NCBI GenBank assembly: GCA_039989475.1
Contig: JBDXHU010000004.1
Coordinates: 1 to 64,000 of the forward strand
Direction of reading: 5' to 3'
Length of the DNA: 64,000 nt
Origin: JBDXHU01 sp039989475
GTDB taxonomy: Bacteria > Pseudomonadota > Gammaproteobacteria > Pseudomonadales > Halieaceae
The position numbers and the translations under genes were made by a program. Shown here piece by piece: positions 9,274 through 17,698 of the stretch; positions within the stretch are counted from its first letter, which is position 1, and each line of letters starts with the position of its first letter. The notes below the pieces were generated by a model. The model was not told the DNA's origin and made no database searches. It saw only the letters and a list, made by a program, of their open reading frames with translations.

Positions 9274-9774
9274 ATGACACTGTTTCGCTCGATCATCATC
9301 CTGTTACTGTGCCTGCCACTGCACGCCAACGCCGGCAGCCTGCAGGCTGGCCAGATGGCGCCACTGGTAGACCTGCCCAGCCTGACGGAGTCGGGTGAAA
9401 ACGTCAGCCTGCTGGATCTTCGCGGCAGTGTCGTCTACGTCGATTTCTGGGCCTCCTGGTGCGGTCCCTGCCGGGTGTCCTTCCCGCAACTGGAGACCAT
9501 TCGCGCTGAGCTGAATGAGCAGGGCTTTGAAGTGCTGGCGATCAATGTCGACGAATACCCCGAAGACGCGATGAAGTTCCTGGCCGAGGTGCCGGTAAGC
9601 TACCCGGTGGTGCGCGACGCGGTTGGCACCTCGCCACAGGCCTACGGCATCCTGGGCATGCCCACGGGTTTTCTGATCGATCGGGAAGGCATTGTGCGCA
9701 AGGTGCACCCGGGTTTCCGCAAGAGTGACGGCGAGAAACTGCGCGCTGAAGTCATCGAGTTGCTCAAGGAGTAG
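9274..9774 (+). CDS. TlpA/ResA-like periplasmic thioredoxin
   Basis: 166 residues with a cleavable signal (residues 1-20) and a thioredoxin fold carrying WCGPC (C63, C66), plus the cis-proline region GMPTGF near 130. It lies 3 bp after the copper monooxygenase and 3 bp before the DUF4266 gene, so it is co-translated with them. Expected to reduce disulfides of exported partners, for example the haem CxxCH of the upstream lipoprotein or the CGC tail of the downstream lipoprotein. Family certain, partner inferred. Confidence 0.9.
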   Translation: MTLFRSIIILLLCLPLHANAGSLQAGQMAPLVDLPSLTESGENVSLLDLRGSVVYVDFWASWCGPCRVSFPQLETIRAELNEQGFEVLAINVDEYPEDAMKFLAEVPVSYPVVRDAVGTSPQAYGILGMPTGFLIDREGIVRKVHPGFRKSDGEKLRAEVIELLKE

Positions 9775-9777
9775 AGC

Positions 9778-9990
9778 GTGAAAGCATTAGCGAGCTTGCT
9801 CGTGCTCGCCTGCCTGGCGGGCTGCGAGACTGCGCAGGTGCAGCCCTGGGAACGCGGCACACTGGCCCGAAACGAGATGCAGTGGCAGCCCGATGTAATG
9901 GAAGCACAAATACGCGACCATATTCACTACAGTAAAGAAGCATCGACCGGCAGTGCCGGCGCTGCGGGCGGCGGCTGCGGCTGTAACTGA
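9778..9990 (+). CDS. DUF4266-type small lipoprotein with C-terminal GGGCGCN
   Basis: 70 residues from a GTG start. The lipobox LAGC puts the lipidated cysteine at C16. It is followed by the family signature PWERG (~24-28), a HIHYSKEAS segment (~49-56) and a glycine-rich end with Cys67 and Cys69. DUF4266 proteins have no known function. The tail looks like an exposed CxC metal or redox site. The stop overlaps the start of the DUF3570 gene by one base (TGATG), indicating coupling. The invariant small size and operon place argue for a real gene in spite of its length. Confidence 0.85.
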   Translation: MKALASLLVLACLAGCETAQVQPWERGTLARNEMQWQPDVMEAQIRDHIHYSKEASTGSAGAAGGGCGCN

Positions 9991-11150
9991 TGCCCGCTAA
10001 GCCACGCGACACCCATCCGACGCTGCTGGCGCTAACCTCCAGTGCCTTGCTGCTCCCCGCCTACCAGGGCGCACGGGCAGACGCGCCACCGGATTTCACA
10101 GAAATCGGCGTCAGCTACAGCAAGTACGAGGAAGACGACACCCAGGCGGGTAAAACCTTCGGCGGCTCGAGTGAGCGCTACGAAATCGATGTGGCCCAGT
10201 TTCATTTGCTGGCGCCAGTGGGGGACGATTGGTCGGTAGCGCTGGATGTGCAGTGGGAAGACATGAGCGGTGCCTCACCCTGGTTTGTAGGGCTGAGCGC
10301 AGACGGAGACCCCAATGTTCTGATGAGCGGCGCCAGTATCGAGGATACCCGCACCTCGGTCAGCGTCACCACCCGCTATTACTACGACCGCGGCAATACC
10401 GGCCTCAATTTCTCTTATTCTGACGAGGACGACTACACCTCCAATGCCATCGCCCTGGACACGGCTTTTAACAGCGCTGACGGCATGACCACCTACTCAG
10501 CTGCGATCAGCGCCTCCAGTGACGACATCAATCCCACCCAGGGCGCAACACCGACCAATACGCTGGATGACAACAAGGACATTCGCTCGGCCTGGATCGG
10601 TGTCAGCCGCATTATCAGCAAGCGTGCCATCCTGCGATTTGGCCTCAGCTACACCTACCGCGATGGCTTCCTCACTGACCCCTACAAGTTCAATGATTCG
10701 CGCCCTGACGAGCGCAAGGAATGGGCCCTGGGTGGCGGCTACCGGCAATTCTTCGTCGGCGGCAATGCCGCGCTGCATGCCGACTACCGCTATTTCAACG
10801 ATGACTGGGGTATTGCCTCGCACACCGTCGACCTGGCCTGGTACCAGAATATCGGCAGCAGCACCCAACTGGAGCCGTATTTCCGCTACTACAACCAGGG
10901 CCAGGCCGACTTCTTTTCCAATCTCGTCGATTTCAGTGAACCCTATTTTGCCGATGATTATCGGCTGTCGGCATTCGGCGCAATTACAACCGGCCTGCGC
11001 CTGCGCCAGGAGTTGGGTGACTGGACCGTCAACCTGACCGGCGAGCGCTATACCACCAGCAATGACTGGAGCACCTACAGTGGCGACGAATCCCCCGGAC
11101 TGGTGAAGTACTGGCGCTATTCAATTGGTGTGGACTACGCCTTCCGCTGA
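9990..11150 (+). CDS. DUF3570 family outer-membrane beta-barrel protein
   Basis: 386 residues. An N-terminal signal with a long positively charged start ends near ALLLPAYQGARA (~32). The rest is a series of alternating amphipathic strands (for example TTRYYYDRGNTGLNFSYS and FGLSYTYRDGFL) and ends YSIGVDYAFR, as expected of an outer-membrane barrel. It matches what I know of DUF3570, which travels with DUF4266, ApbE and thioredoxin genes. It is translationally coupled to the DUF4266 gene and followed 8 bp later by apbE. Function unknown; a pore or scaffold for exported redox proteins is a reasonable guess. Confidence 0.82.
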   Translation: MPAKPRDTHPTLLALTSSALLLPAYQGARADAPPDFTEIGVSYSKYEEDDTQAGKTFGGSSERYEIDVAQFHLLAPVGDDWSVALDVQWEDMSGASPWFVGLSADGDPNVLMSGASIEDTRTSVSVTTRYYYDRGNTGLNFSYSDEDDYTSNAIALDTAFNSADGMTTYSAAISASSDDINPTQGATPTNTLDDNKDIRSAWIGVSRIISKRAILRFGLSYTYRDGFLTDPYKFNDSRPDERKEWALGGGYRQFFVGGNAALHADYRYFNDDWGIASHTVDLAWYQNIGSSTQLEPYFRYYNQGQADFFSNLVDFSEPYFADDYRLSAFGAITTGLRLRQELGDWTVNLTGERYTTSNDWSTYSGDESPGLVKYWRYSIGVDYAFR

Positions 11151-11158
11151 ACAGGACC

Positions 11159-12064
11159 ATGCAGCGAATCGATCACAGCTTTAACGCCATGGGCGGCCCC
11201 TGCCGGGTTCGCCTGGTTCATGCGGATAAATCTACCGCTAATGACGCCATACGTGCAGCAGAAACCGAGGTACGCCGGCTGGAGCAAAAATACAGCCGCT
11301 ACCTGGACGATTCCGTCACCAGCCTCATCAACCGTGCCGCCGGCTCCGGCCAGGCCTGCGCCATAGACAGCGAAACAGCTGGCCTGCTGGGCTACGCCGA
11401 TACGCTGTGGCAACAGAGTGATGGCCTGTTTGACCTGACCGCGGGTATTTTACGCAGGGCCTGGGACTTTAAAAACAAGCTAGCGCCGGCAGCGGATGAG
11501 CTGGCCGCCCTGCTGCCCTTGATTGGCTGGGACCAGGTGCTCTGGGACGAGCAGTCGATTACCCTGCCCAGGGCCGGCATGGAGCTGGATTTTGGCGGCT
11601 GTGTAAAGGAATACGCCTGTGACAGTGCCGCCGGGCAATTACGTCAGCATGGTATTGAGCATGCCCTGGTAGATCTGGCCGGCGATATGGTGGCGTTGGG
11701 TGACCAGGGCAAGGGCCAGCCCTGGTCCATAGGCATCCGCCACCCCACTGATAAAACCAATGCCATAGCCCGGATCAGCCTCGCAGCTGCGGCCCTGGCC
11801 AGCAGCGGTGACTACGAACGTTGCCTGCACATTGACGGCCAGCGTTATGGTCACATACTGAATCCACACACGGGCTGGCCGACACAGGGCCTGGTTGCCG
11901 TCAGCGTTATTGCCGAGCAATGCCTGGTTGCCGGCAGCAGTGCCACCATCGCCATGCTCAAGCCCGAACAGGAGGCACTGGCGTGGCTGGCGGAGCTGGG
12001 CTTGCCCTGGCTGGGTATCGATGCAGCCGGACAATGTCACGGATCCATCCACCAAACGGGCTGA
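11159..12064 (+). CDS. ApbE-like FAD:protein FMN transferase
   Basis: 301 residues of the ApbE family, which moves FMN from FAD to a Thr/Ser of target proteins using Mg2+. Visible hallmarks are NAMGGPCRV at the N-terminus, the ELDFGGCVKEYACD block (~141-154), SIGIRHP (~190), SSGDYE (~217) and the HILNPHTGWP motif (~233-242). No signal peptide is visible, unlike the usual periplasmic lipoprotein ApbE, so it may act in the cytoplasm or rely on another route. No clear flavinylation motif (D-x-x-S/T-x-A-T type) was found in the other operon products. It is the last gene of the copper-monooxygenase/DUF3570 operon. Confidence 0.9.
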   Translation: MQRIDHSFNAMGGPCRVRLVHADKSTANDAIRAAETEVRRLEQKYSRYLDDSVTSLINRAAGSGQACAIDSETAGLLGYADTLWQQSDGLFDLTAGILRRAWDFKNKLAPAADELAALLPLIGWDQVLWDEQSITLPRAGMELDFGGCVKEYACDSAAGQLRQHGIEHALVDLAGDMVALGDQGKGQPWSIGIRHPTDKTNAIARISLAAAALASSGDYERCLHIDGQRYGHILNPHTGWPTQGLVAVSVIAEQCLVAGSSATIAMLKPEQEALAWLAELGLPWLGIDAAGQCHGSIHQTG

Positions 12065-12112
12065 GTTGCCCGCACCCGGTTATACTGCACCCCGAAAAAT
12101 AACGAGATCACT

Positions 12113-12835
12113 ATGCGCTTACTCCTGCTCCAGATCCGCCATGTACCCAAGGTGCGACAAGAAGAATACGACAGCTTTCTGCGCTACTGCCAATTGCAGC
12201 CAGAAGAGCTGGATATTCTCAATGTGTTCGACACCCCGGCCTTCGGCCCCGAGGTACTGCAGGGTTACGATGCCCTGCTGGTCGGTGGCGCCAGCGAGGC
12301 GAGCGTATTGGAACCCGACAACTACCCGGCGGTGCCCTACTGCATCGAACTGTTGCGCCACTGCATCGACGTCGATTTCCCGGTGTTCGCCTCCTGCTTT
12401 GGGTTTCAGTTGGCCGTGCTGGCCCTGGGCGGCGAGATCATTCGCGATGAACAAGATTTTGAAATGGGCAGCCTGCCAATTTCACTGCGCCCGGCGGCAA
12501 GCGACGACCTGTTGTTTCAGGATGTGCCAGATGGTTTCCACGCCATCGCCGTACACCGGGAGCGCTCGGTCGATTGCCCGCCCGGCGCCACCGAGCTGGC
12601 CTACACCGAACCCTGCAGCCATGCCTTCAAGGTCGATGGCAGGCGCTTCTGGGCCTGTCAGTTTCATCCAGAGGTGGATAAAGCCACGCTCATCGCGCGA
12701 CTTACCGTGTACAAGGATTCCTATACCGACGGTGACGACCACCTGCAGGAAGTCTTATCCAGCGCCGTGGAAACACCGGAGTCCAATGACCTGATGCGAA
12801 AATTCGTCGAGCGGGTCGTACGCCAGGATGCCTGA
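12113..12835 (+). CDS. Class I glutamine amidotransferase-like protein (GATase1)
   Basis: 240 residues. The nucleophile elbow ASCFGFQLA (Cys ~95) and the FHPEVDK His/Glu pair (~184-186) show a complete GATase1 triad. No synthetase domain is attached, so it is the stand-alone GMP-synthase-like type often annotated as type 1 glutamine amidotransferase. These release ammonia from glutamine or hydrolyse gamma-glutamyl bonds; the actual substrate cannot be read from sequence. It starts at ATG 12113 and abuts the convergent enoyl-CoA hydratase-family gene with no gap. Confidence 0.85.
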   Translation: MRLLLLQIRHVPKVRQEEYDSFLRYCQLQPEELDILNVFDTPAFGPEVLQGYDALLVGGASEASVLEPDNYPAVPYCIELLRHCIDVDFPVFASCFGFQLAVLALGGEIIRDEQDFEMGSLPISLRPAASDDLLFQDVPDGFHAIAVHRERSVDCPPGATELAYTEPCSHAFKVDGRRFWACQFHPEVDKATLIARLTVYKDSYTDGDDHLQEVLSSAVETPESNDLMRKFVERVVRQDA

Positions 12836-13594
12836 CTACTTACCGCTGAAGTGAGGCGGGCGTTTCTCGCGCTGGGCGGCGAAGCCCTCCTGCAAGTCAT
12901 CCGAGGTGGCACAGCGCCGCGACAACTCCTGCGCCTGTTCCATATCAATGTTGCCCGCGGCTGCCTGCTGCAATATTTGCTTCATGGACTGCACCGCCAA
13001 CGGTGCCAGGCCGGCGATTGACGCGGCCAGGTCCTGGGTTCGCACTTCCAACTCTTGCCGCGCTACCAGGTGATCCAGAAAGCCGATGTGCAGCATCGCC
13101 GCGGCATCAAACTCCTCCGCCGCCACCAGGATGCGCTTGGCCAGGTTGACGCCCAGGCGCTCGACAAAACGATTGATACCACTGAGTGGATAACACAGGC
13201 CAATCTGTGCCGCCGGCACTCGCAAGCGTGAACCTTCCACACCAATACGAAAATCGCAGCTCAACGCCAGCTCCACACCGCCACCAAAGACATTGCCATT
13301 GAGCGCACAGATAGTGGGCACGCGAGTCGCTGCCAGCTGGTCGGTCGTCTCCTGGAACAGGTCGCTGCTAATCTGGCCGCTACCCAGCTGGTTGAGGGCG
13401 GCACCCGCACAAAAGGTCTTGTCGCCCTGCCCGGTGACCACCAACACGCGCACATCCAGGTCTGAGTTCACCGACTCGACGTGCTGCTGCAGTGCCGCCA
13501 ACTCCTCGGCCCCCAGCGAATTGTGCTTGGCCGGGTTATTGAGGACGATGCGGGCCACATGGCCGTTTTTGTGGAATTGAACGGTGTCAGTCAT
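12836..13594 (-). CDS. Enoyl-CoA hydratase/isomerase family protein
   Basis: 252 residues from ATG 13594; the longer open frame upstream has no support and would run into the neighbour's promoter. It shows the crotonase fold with oxyanion-hole NGNVFGGGVELALSCDF (~98-115), which includes the first catalytic glutamate. The second glutamate, usually in a P-E-A-x-L-G-L motif, appears replaced (PAAQIGL, ~130), so true hydration of enoyl-CoA is doubtful and isomerase, hydrolase or lyase chemistry is possible. It is divergent from tag. It lies among acyl-CoA genes but not in their operon. Confidence 0.85.
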   Translation of the reverse strand: MTDTVQFHKNGHVARIVLNNPAKHNSLGAEELAALQQHVESVNSDLDVRVLVVTGQGDKTFCAGAALNQLGSGQISSDLFQETTDQLAATRVPTICALNGNVFGGGVELALSCDFRIGVEGSRLRVPAAQIGLCYPLSGINRFVERLGVNLAKRILVAAEEFDAAAMLHIGFLDHLVARQELEVRTQDLAASIAGLAPLAVQSMKQILQQAAAGNIDMEQAQELSRRCATSDDLQEGFAAQREKRPPHFSGK

Positions 13595-13637
13595 GGGCGC
13601 ACATTCTATACTCATCGCAGGGAAAATGGAGACTCGA

Positions 13638-14213
13638 ATGAGCAAGCGCTGTACCTGGTGTGGTGACGACGAACTGTACATGGCCTATCACGACCAGGAA
13701 TGGGGGGTACCGCTGTACGATGATGACAGCCTGTTCGAATTCCTGATGCTGGAGGGCGCCCAGGCCGGGCTGGCCTGGATTACCGTATTGCGCAAACGCG
13801 AGGGCTACCGGGCCCTGTTCGATGGTTTCGATGCCAATAAGATCGCCCGCTACAGCGATCGCAAACTCGACAAGCTGTTGCTGGATGCGCGCATTATCCG
13901 CAACCGGCTCAAGGTCTACAGTGCCCGCCAGAATGCCCGCGCCTTTCTCGCTGTGCAGGAAGAATGGGGCAGTTTCTCCGACTACATGTGGAACTTCTTC
14001 GACGGCAAGCCCATCCAGAATCGCTGGAAATCAATGGCTGAGCTCCCCGCCCACACCCCCCTGTCAGACACCATCAGCAAGGACCTGAAAAAGCGCGGCT
14101 TCAATTTTGTGGGCTCAACCATTGTCTATGCGCATATGCAGGCCACCGGCATGGTCAATGATCACACCACCGACTGCTTCCGCCACAAGGAGTGCAAAAC
14201 ACTGGTTCGCTGA
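13638..14213 (+). CDS. tag: DNA-3-methyladenine glycosylase I
   Basis: 192 residues starting at ATG 13638 (MSKRCTWC), the normal Tag N-terminus with its zinc cysteine; the open frame extends further upstream but without family sequence. It removes 3-methyladenine from alkylated DNA in base-excision repair. Visible family blocks are YHDQEWGVP (~17-25), the LEGAQAGLAWITVL helix-hairpin region (~39-52), GSTIVYAHMQATGMVNDH (~160-177, with the zinc histidine) and the C-terminal zinc ligands H..C in DCFRHKEC. Length is typical. It is divergent from the crotonase gene, with a 43-bp gap. Confidence 0.95.
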   Translation: MSKRCTWCGDDELYMAYHDQEWGVPLYDDDSLFEFLMLEGAQAGLAWITVLRKREGYRALFDGFDANKIARYSDRKLDKLLLDARIIRNRLKVYSARQNARAFLAVQEEWGSFSDYMWNFFDGKPIQNRWKSMAELPAHTPLSDTISKDLKKRGFNFVGSTIVYAHMQATGMVNDHTTDCFRHKECKTLVR

Positions 14214-14253
14214 ATCCCGGCGGGTTATGATGGCCACGTTTAAAAAACATACT

Positions 14254-14270
14254 CCAGAGTAAAACTCTAG
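14254..14270. promoter_or_regulatory. Inverted repeat upstream of the double-TetR gene
   Basis: CCAGAGT-AAA-ACTCTAG (6 of 7 bases symmetric) lies 34 bp before the start of the double-TetR gene and right after the A-rich run ending CATACT, which could be a -10. A TetR-like protein regulating its own gene would bind such a site. Inference from symmetry and position. Confidence 0.35.
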
Positions 14271-14303
14271 AACATTCGGTATTGATGAGCGTGCGCAAAG
14301 TTT

Positions 14304-15593
14304 ATGCCCAAGGATAAGGCCCAGCCCGGCAAGCCCGGCGGTTCGCCCTTTAACCGCACCGCGCAGCACGACGCCAAGCGGGCGGCGATCCTGTCGCAGG
14401 CGGCCAAACTGTTCAATGGCAGGGGCTCGCGCTCCACGACCTTGCTGGATATCGCCCAGAGCCTGGGCCTGACCAAAACCAGCCTCTATTACTACGTCAA
14501 AACCAAGGAAGAGCTGATCTACCAGTGCTACATCGCGGCGCTGGATAACATCATGCGCGGCCTCGATGTTATCGAGAGTGCCAGGGAAACTGGCCTGGAG
14601 CGGGTGCAGGCCACCATGCGCGCCCACTTCACCGATTGGCGCGACGCCCAGGAGGGTCGTCGCAATCACACCGCCGCGCTACTGGAGATTGCCTCGCTAG
14701 GCGACGAGCACCGGGAAGATGTTGAAAAGCGCTATACCGAGATGTTTCTGCGCCTGCGCCAGTTCATTCGCGATGGCATCAGCGAAGGCAGCATCCGGCC
14801 ACTGGACAGCACCGCCGCCACCCTCGGCCTGGTTGGCTCCATGCAGTGGTCCTTCAACTGGTTGCGGACCGTGCCCGCCGACCAGTTTGACCAGATTATC
14901 GACGGCGCTGTCGATCTCATCACCTACGGGGTGGCCCAGGGCGATGGCAACTACCCCTTCAGTGATTTTAACCTGGGCGGCCGCGATGACGATGGCACCA
15001 GCGGCTTTGACCGGGAGCAGCAGAATCGGCTCAAGCAGGATGCCTTCTTCAAGACTGGCACCTGGTTTTTCAATAAGCAGGGCTTTGTCGGTACCTCCCT
15101 GGACGAGATCGCCGAGACCCTGGATGTCACCAAGGGCGCCTTCTACTACCACATTCGCAACAAGGAAGACCTGCTTTACAGTTGTTACACCCGCTCGCTG
15201 GACATATCACGTGACATCCATGCCGAGGCGGCCAAACTGGGCAGCGGTATTGACCGGGTTGAGTACACCCTGCGCCGCGTCTTCCACGTGCAGAATTCAG
15301 ACGAGGGGCCGATGATCCGCTACAACTCGATCACGGCACTACCGGTGCCACGGCGCAAGGAGATCCTCAAGTTGACCGATGAGTCCCGCGACCGCTTTGG
15401 GCAATTCATGCGCGATGGCATTGCCGATGGCAGCGTCAGGCCCATCAATGTCGAGGTCGCCCAGGAATTGATAAGCGGCGCCATGAACGCCAGCATGGAC
15501 CTGCCGCTATGGCGACAGGTCGATGACGTCGACAGTGCCTCCAAGGATTATTACCAGATGTTTTTAAATGGACTGGCGGCGGTACGCGAGTGA
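14304..15593 (+). CDS. Tandem (double) TetR-family transcriptional regulator
   Basis: 429 residues containing two complete TetR units in one chain. The first helix-turn-helix is at ~30-70 (LLDIAQSLGLTKTSLYYYVKTKEEL), followed by an all-helical ligand domain to ~220. A linker of about 20 polar residues comes next, then a second helix-turn-helix at ~247-292 (LDEIAETLDVTKGAFYYHIRNKEDL) and a second ligand domain. Ordinary TetR proteins are ~200 aa dimers; this one could be an intramolecular pseudo-dimer or bridge two operators. It overlaps the TesB thioesterase start by 4 bp, so regulator and enzyme are made together. It probably senses an acyl-CoA or fatty acid; target genes may include the acyl-CoA operons at 19-25 kb. 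Confidence 0.9.
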   Translation: MPKDKAQPGKPGGSPFNRTAQHDAKRAAILSQAAKLFNGRGSRSTTLLDIAQSLGLTKTSLYYYVKTKEELIYQCYIAALDNIMRGLDVIESARETGLERVQATMRAHFTDWRDAQEGRRNHTAALLEIASLGDEHREDVEKRYTEMFLRLRQFIRDGISEGSIRPLDSTAATLGLVGSMQWSFNWLRTVPADQFDQIIDGAVDLITYGVAQGDGNYPFSDFNLGGRDDDGTSGFDREQQNRLKQDAFFKTGTWFFNKQGFVGTSLDEIAETLDVTKGAFYYHIRNKEDLLYSCYTRSLDISRDIHAEAAKLGSGIDRVEYTLRRVFHVQNSDEGPMIRYNSITALPVPRRKEILKLTDESRDRFGQFMRDGIADGSVRPINVEVAQELISGAMNASMDLPLWRQVDDVDSASKDYYQMFLNGLAAVRE

Positions 15594-16447
15594 GCGATCT
15601 CGATAAACTCCTGAAAAACCTGCAGGTTGAACAGCTGGACAAGTACATCTTTGTCGGTCGCAGCCCGCGCCTGCCCAAACGGGTGTTTGGCGGCCAGGTG
15701 CTGGCCCAGGCACTCAATGCGGCCATACGCACCGTCGATGACAATGATCGTAGCGCCCACTCCATGCACGCCTATTTCCTGCGTCCGGGTGATCCCAATC
15801 GCAAGATCATCTACGAGGTGGACCCGATTCGCGACGGCCGCGGCTTTACCACCCGCCGGGTGGTGGCCAAGCAGAACGGGCGCGCCATATTCAACACCTC
15901 GATCTCCTTCCAGTTAAAGGAAGACGGCCCCGAACACCAGTTCACTGCACCCGCCGTGGCGGCGCCGGAGAGCCTGGAAAGTGATCTCGACTATTGGACA
16001 CGACTGGCCGAGGAGCATCCCCAGCGCTTCGACAAGCCCACCTCCTGGGCGATTGACCGCCGGCCCTTGAACCGGCGCGACTATCTGCACCCGGAAAATG
16101 ATATCCGTGAACCAGTCAGCGGTGTGTGGATGAAGGCGCTGGGTGAACTGGCCGACGACCCTATTCAGCACCAGACCTTGCTCGCCTATATGTCAGATAT
16201 GACCTTGCTGGGCGTGGCCTTGCATCCACATCCGATCAGTACCCGCAGTGAAGAATTGATGTTTGCCAGCCTCGACCACGCGCTCTGGTTTCACCAGCCC
16301 TTCGCGGCCAACGAGTGGCTGCTCTACGACCAGGACAGCCCGATAGCCAGCTCGGCCCGCGGCTTCACCCGCGGCTGCTTCTACACGCAAGAGGGGAAGC
16401 TGGTGGCGTCTGTGGCGCAGGAGGCCCTGCTCAGGCCCGTCAGTTAA
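15590..16447 (+). CDS. tesB: Acyl-CoA thioesterase II
   Basis: 285 residues, GTG start overlapping the regulator's stop (GTGA). It hydrolyses medium/long-chain acyl-CoA to free acid and CoA. Double hot-dog fold blocks are visible: VFGGQVLAQALNAA (~31-44), SMHAYFLRPG (~59-68), the LLAYMSDMTLLGVAL segment (~198-212) with the catalytic aspartate, and the C-terminal ASSARGFTRGCFYTQEGKLVASVAQEALLR region with the catalytic glutamine. Length equals E. coli TesB (286 aa). The 3' end overlaps the convergent histidine phosphatase gene by 8 bp. Confidence 0.94.
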   Translation: MSDLDKLLKNLQVEQLDKYIFVGRSPRLPKRVFGGQVLAQALNAAIRTVDDNDRSAHSMHAYFLRPGDPNRKIIYEVDPIRDGRGFTTRRVVAKQNGRAIFNTSISFQLKEDGPEHQFTAPAVAAPESLESDLDYWTRLAEEHPQRFDKPTSWAIDRRPLNRRDYLHPENDIREPVSGVWMKALGELADDPIQHQTLLAYMSDMTLLGVALHPHPISTRSEELMFASLDHALWFHQPFAANEWLLYDQDSPIASSARGFTRGCFYTQEGKLVASVAQEALLRPVS

Positions 16448-16988
16448 CGATCGTTTGCAGCTGGCGTCCCACACCAACCAGTTGCAGCGAATGCTCATCC
16501 AGCTTGAGTCGCGTTACCGAGCCATTGTCCGGTACACAGCAGACTGTCGCAGCAGACTCCATCAGGCGCGAGCAAATCGCGTTGATAATCATGAAATGGG
16601 TGAAGATGGCCGTGTGCTGCTCCAGCTCAAACAAACGGCTCCAGGCCCGCTCCCGCCACTCTGAAACCTCCGGTCCCTGCTCCGACCAATCCTGGCGCAT
16701 AAATCCCTGCAGCCAGGCCTGGCGGTCATCAATGCCCACCGGTGAGGGTATTTCCCGGAAGGCCTCGTCGATCTCCAGCTTCTGGCGCAGGGTGGTGGCC
16801 AGTGGCTGCGCCGTTTCCTGGGCTCGCAGCAGTGGACTGCTGATCAAATGCAGGCTGCTACGGTAAGGCTCAAGCTCATCGCGCACCTGCAGCGCCTGCT
16901 GACGACCTGCATGGCTGAGGCCGGGATCGGGCTCCTCGCCCCAGGCAGCAGCCGCCTCGCCGTGCCTGACCAGGTAGATATCAACCAT
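16440..16988 (-). CDS. SixA-like histidine phosphatase
   Basis: 182 residues, histidine phosphatase superfamily branch 1. The catalytic LVRHGEA is at 6-12 with the acceptor His9; ISSPLLRAQETA (~49-60) carries the second arginine and THFMIINA (~130-137) the second catalytic histidine. The size fits SixA, a phosphohistidine phosphatase acting on phosphotransfer proteins, but SixA-like folds include other phosphatases. It is the last gene of a minus-strand chain after aceK and another histidine phosphatase, overlapping the latter by one base. Confidence 0.85.
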   Translation of the reverse strand: MVDIYLVRHGEAAAAWGEEPDPGLSHAGRQQALQVRDELEPYRSSLHLISSPLLRAQETAQPLATTLRQKLEIDEAFREIPSPVGIDDRQAWLQGFMRQDWSEQGPEVSEWRERAWSRLFELEQHTAIFTHFMIINAICSRLMESAATVCCVPDNGSVTRLKLDEHSLQLVGVGRQLQTIVN

Positions 16989-17698
16989 CAGCGGTAAGTA
17001 ATGAGTGACTCGCCATTCTGGCGGCCAAGCAGGTCGAGAAAGGAATGATCATTGTAGTAGGACAGCGACGCCTTGTTTTGGTTGTAGAGCAACTGGGTGA
17101 CCGAGCAATTGATGACCGGCTCATAGAACTGGTAGGTGGCCTCTGCGCCAGCGCCCAGCACATGGGCCACGACCGTAGCAATGGTGCCACCCGAGGTGAA
17201 GATTGCCGTGTTGGTTCCGGGACCCTGATCACGCTTTACAGCCTCCAGCGCCGCGATCACGTCGCCGGAGTAGTCGGCCCAGCTCTGCACACCCGCGGGG
17301 CTATCCGCACCCAGCCCCACCCAGTAGTTGAATACCTGCTCCAGCAACTTCTGGTAATCCTTGCTGGAGCCAAAGGCGCGGTCGGCCAGGGGCTGCCACT
17401 CCGGGTGCCGCTCTAACAGAATCGGTGTAATCACCTGCAGCTGGGAATCGTTGTCGATCTCGTTAAAGCGTCCATCGACAATATGCTGCTCCGCCGGGGT
17501 TCTCCCCTCGGTGGCGATCTGCGCGGTCTTGCGCTGCCGCTTGAGCTCACCGGTATAGACCGCGTCGAAATGCAGGCCACAGCTATCCAGGTAATGGCCC
17601 AAGACCTCGGCCTGGCGACAGCCAAGTTCGGAGAGGCGGTCATAGTCGTCAGTGCCAAACGAGGCCTGGCCGTGTCTGATCAGGTAAATACTAGCCAT
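16988..17698 (-). CDS. Histidine phosphatase family (phosphoglycerate mutase-like) protein
   Basis: 236 residues from ATG 17698, which overlaps the 3' end of aceK by 8 bp; the longer open frame has no family sequence. LIRHGQAS (~6-13) contains the phospho-accepting histidine and YTGELKRQRKTA (~49-60) the phosphate-binding arginines. GRFNEID (~76-82) holds the catalytic acid, and FTSGGTIATVV (~169-179) occupies the place where the second catalytic histidine is expected; a serine-glycine is seen there instead, so activity may be altered. Coupling to aceK suggests a role near central carbon regulation; substrate unknown. Confidence 0.83.
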   Translation of the reverse strand: MASIYLIRHGQASFGTDDYDRLSELGCRQAEVLGHYLDSCGLHFDAVYTGELKRQRKTAQIATEGRTPAEQHIVDGRFNEIDNDSQLQVITPILLERHPEWQPLADRAFGSSKDYQKLLEQVFNYWVGLGADSPAGVQSWADYSGDVIAALEAVKRDQGPGTNTAIFTSGGTIATVVAHVLGAGAEATYQFYEPVINCSVTQLLYNQNKASLSYYNDHSFLDLLGRQNGESLITYR

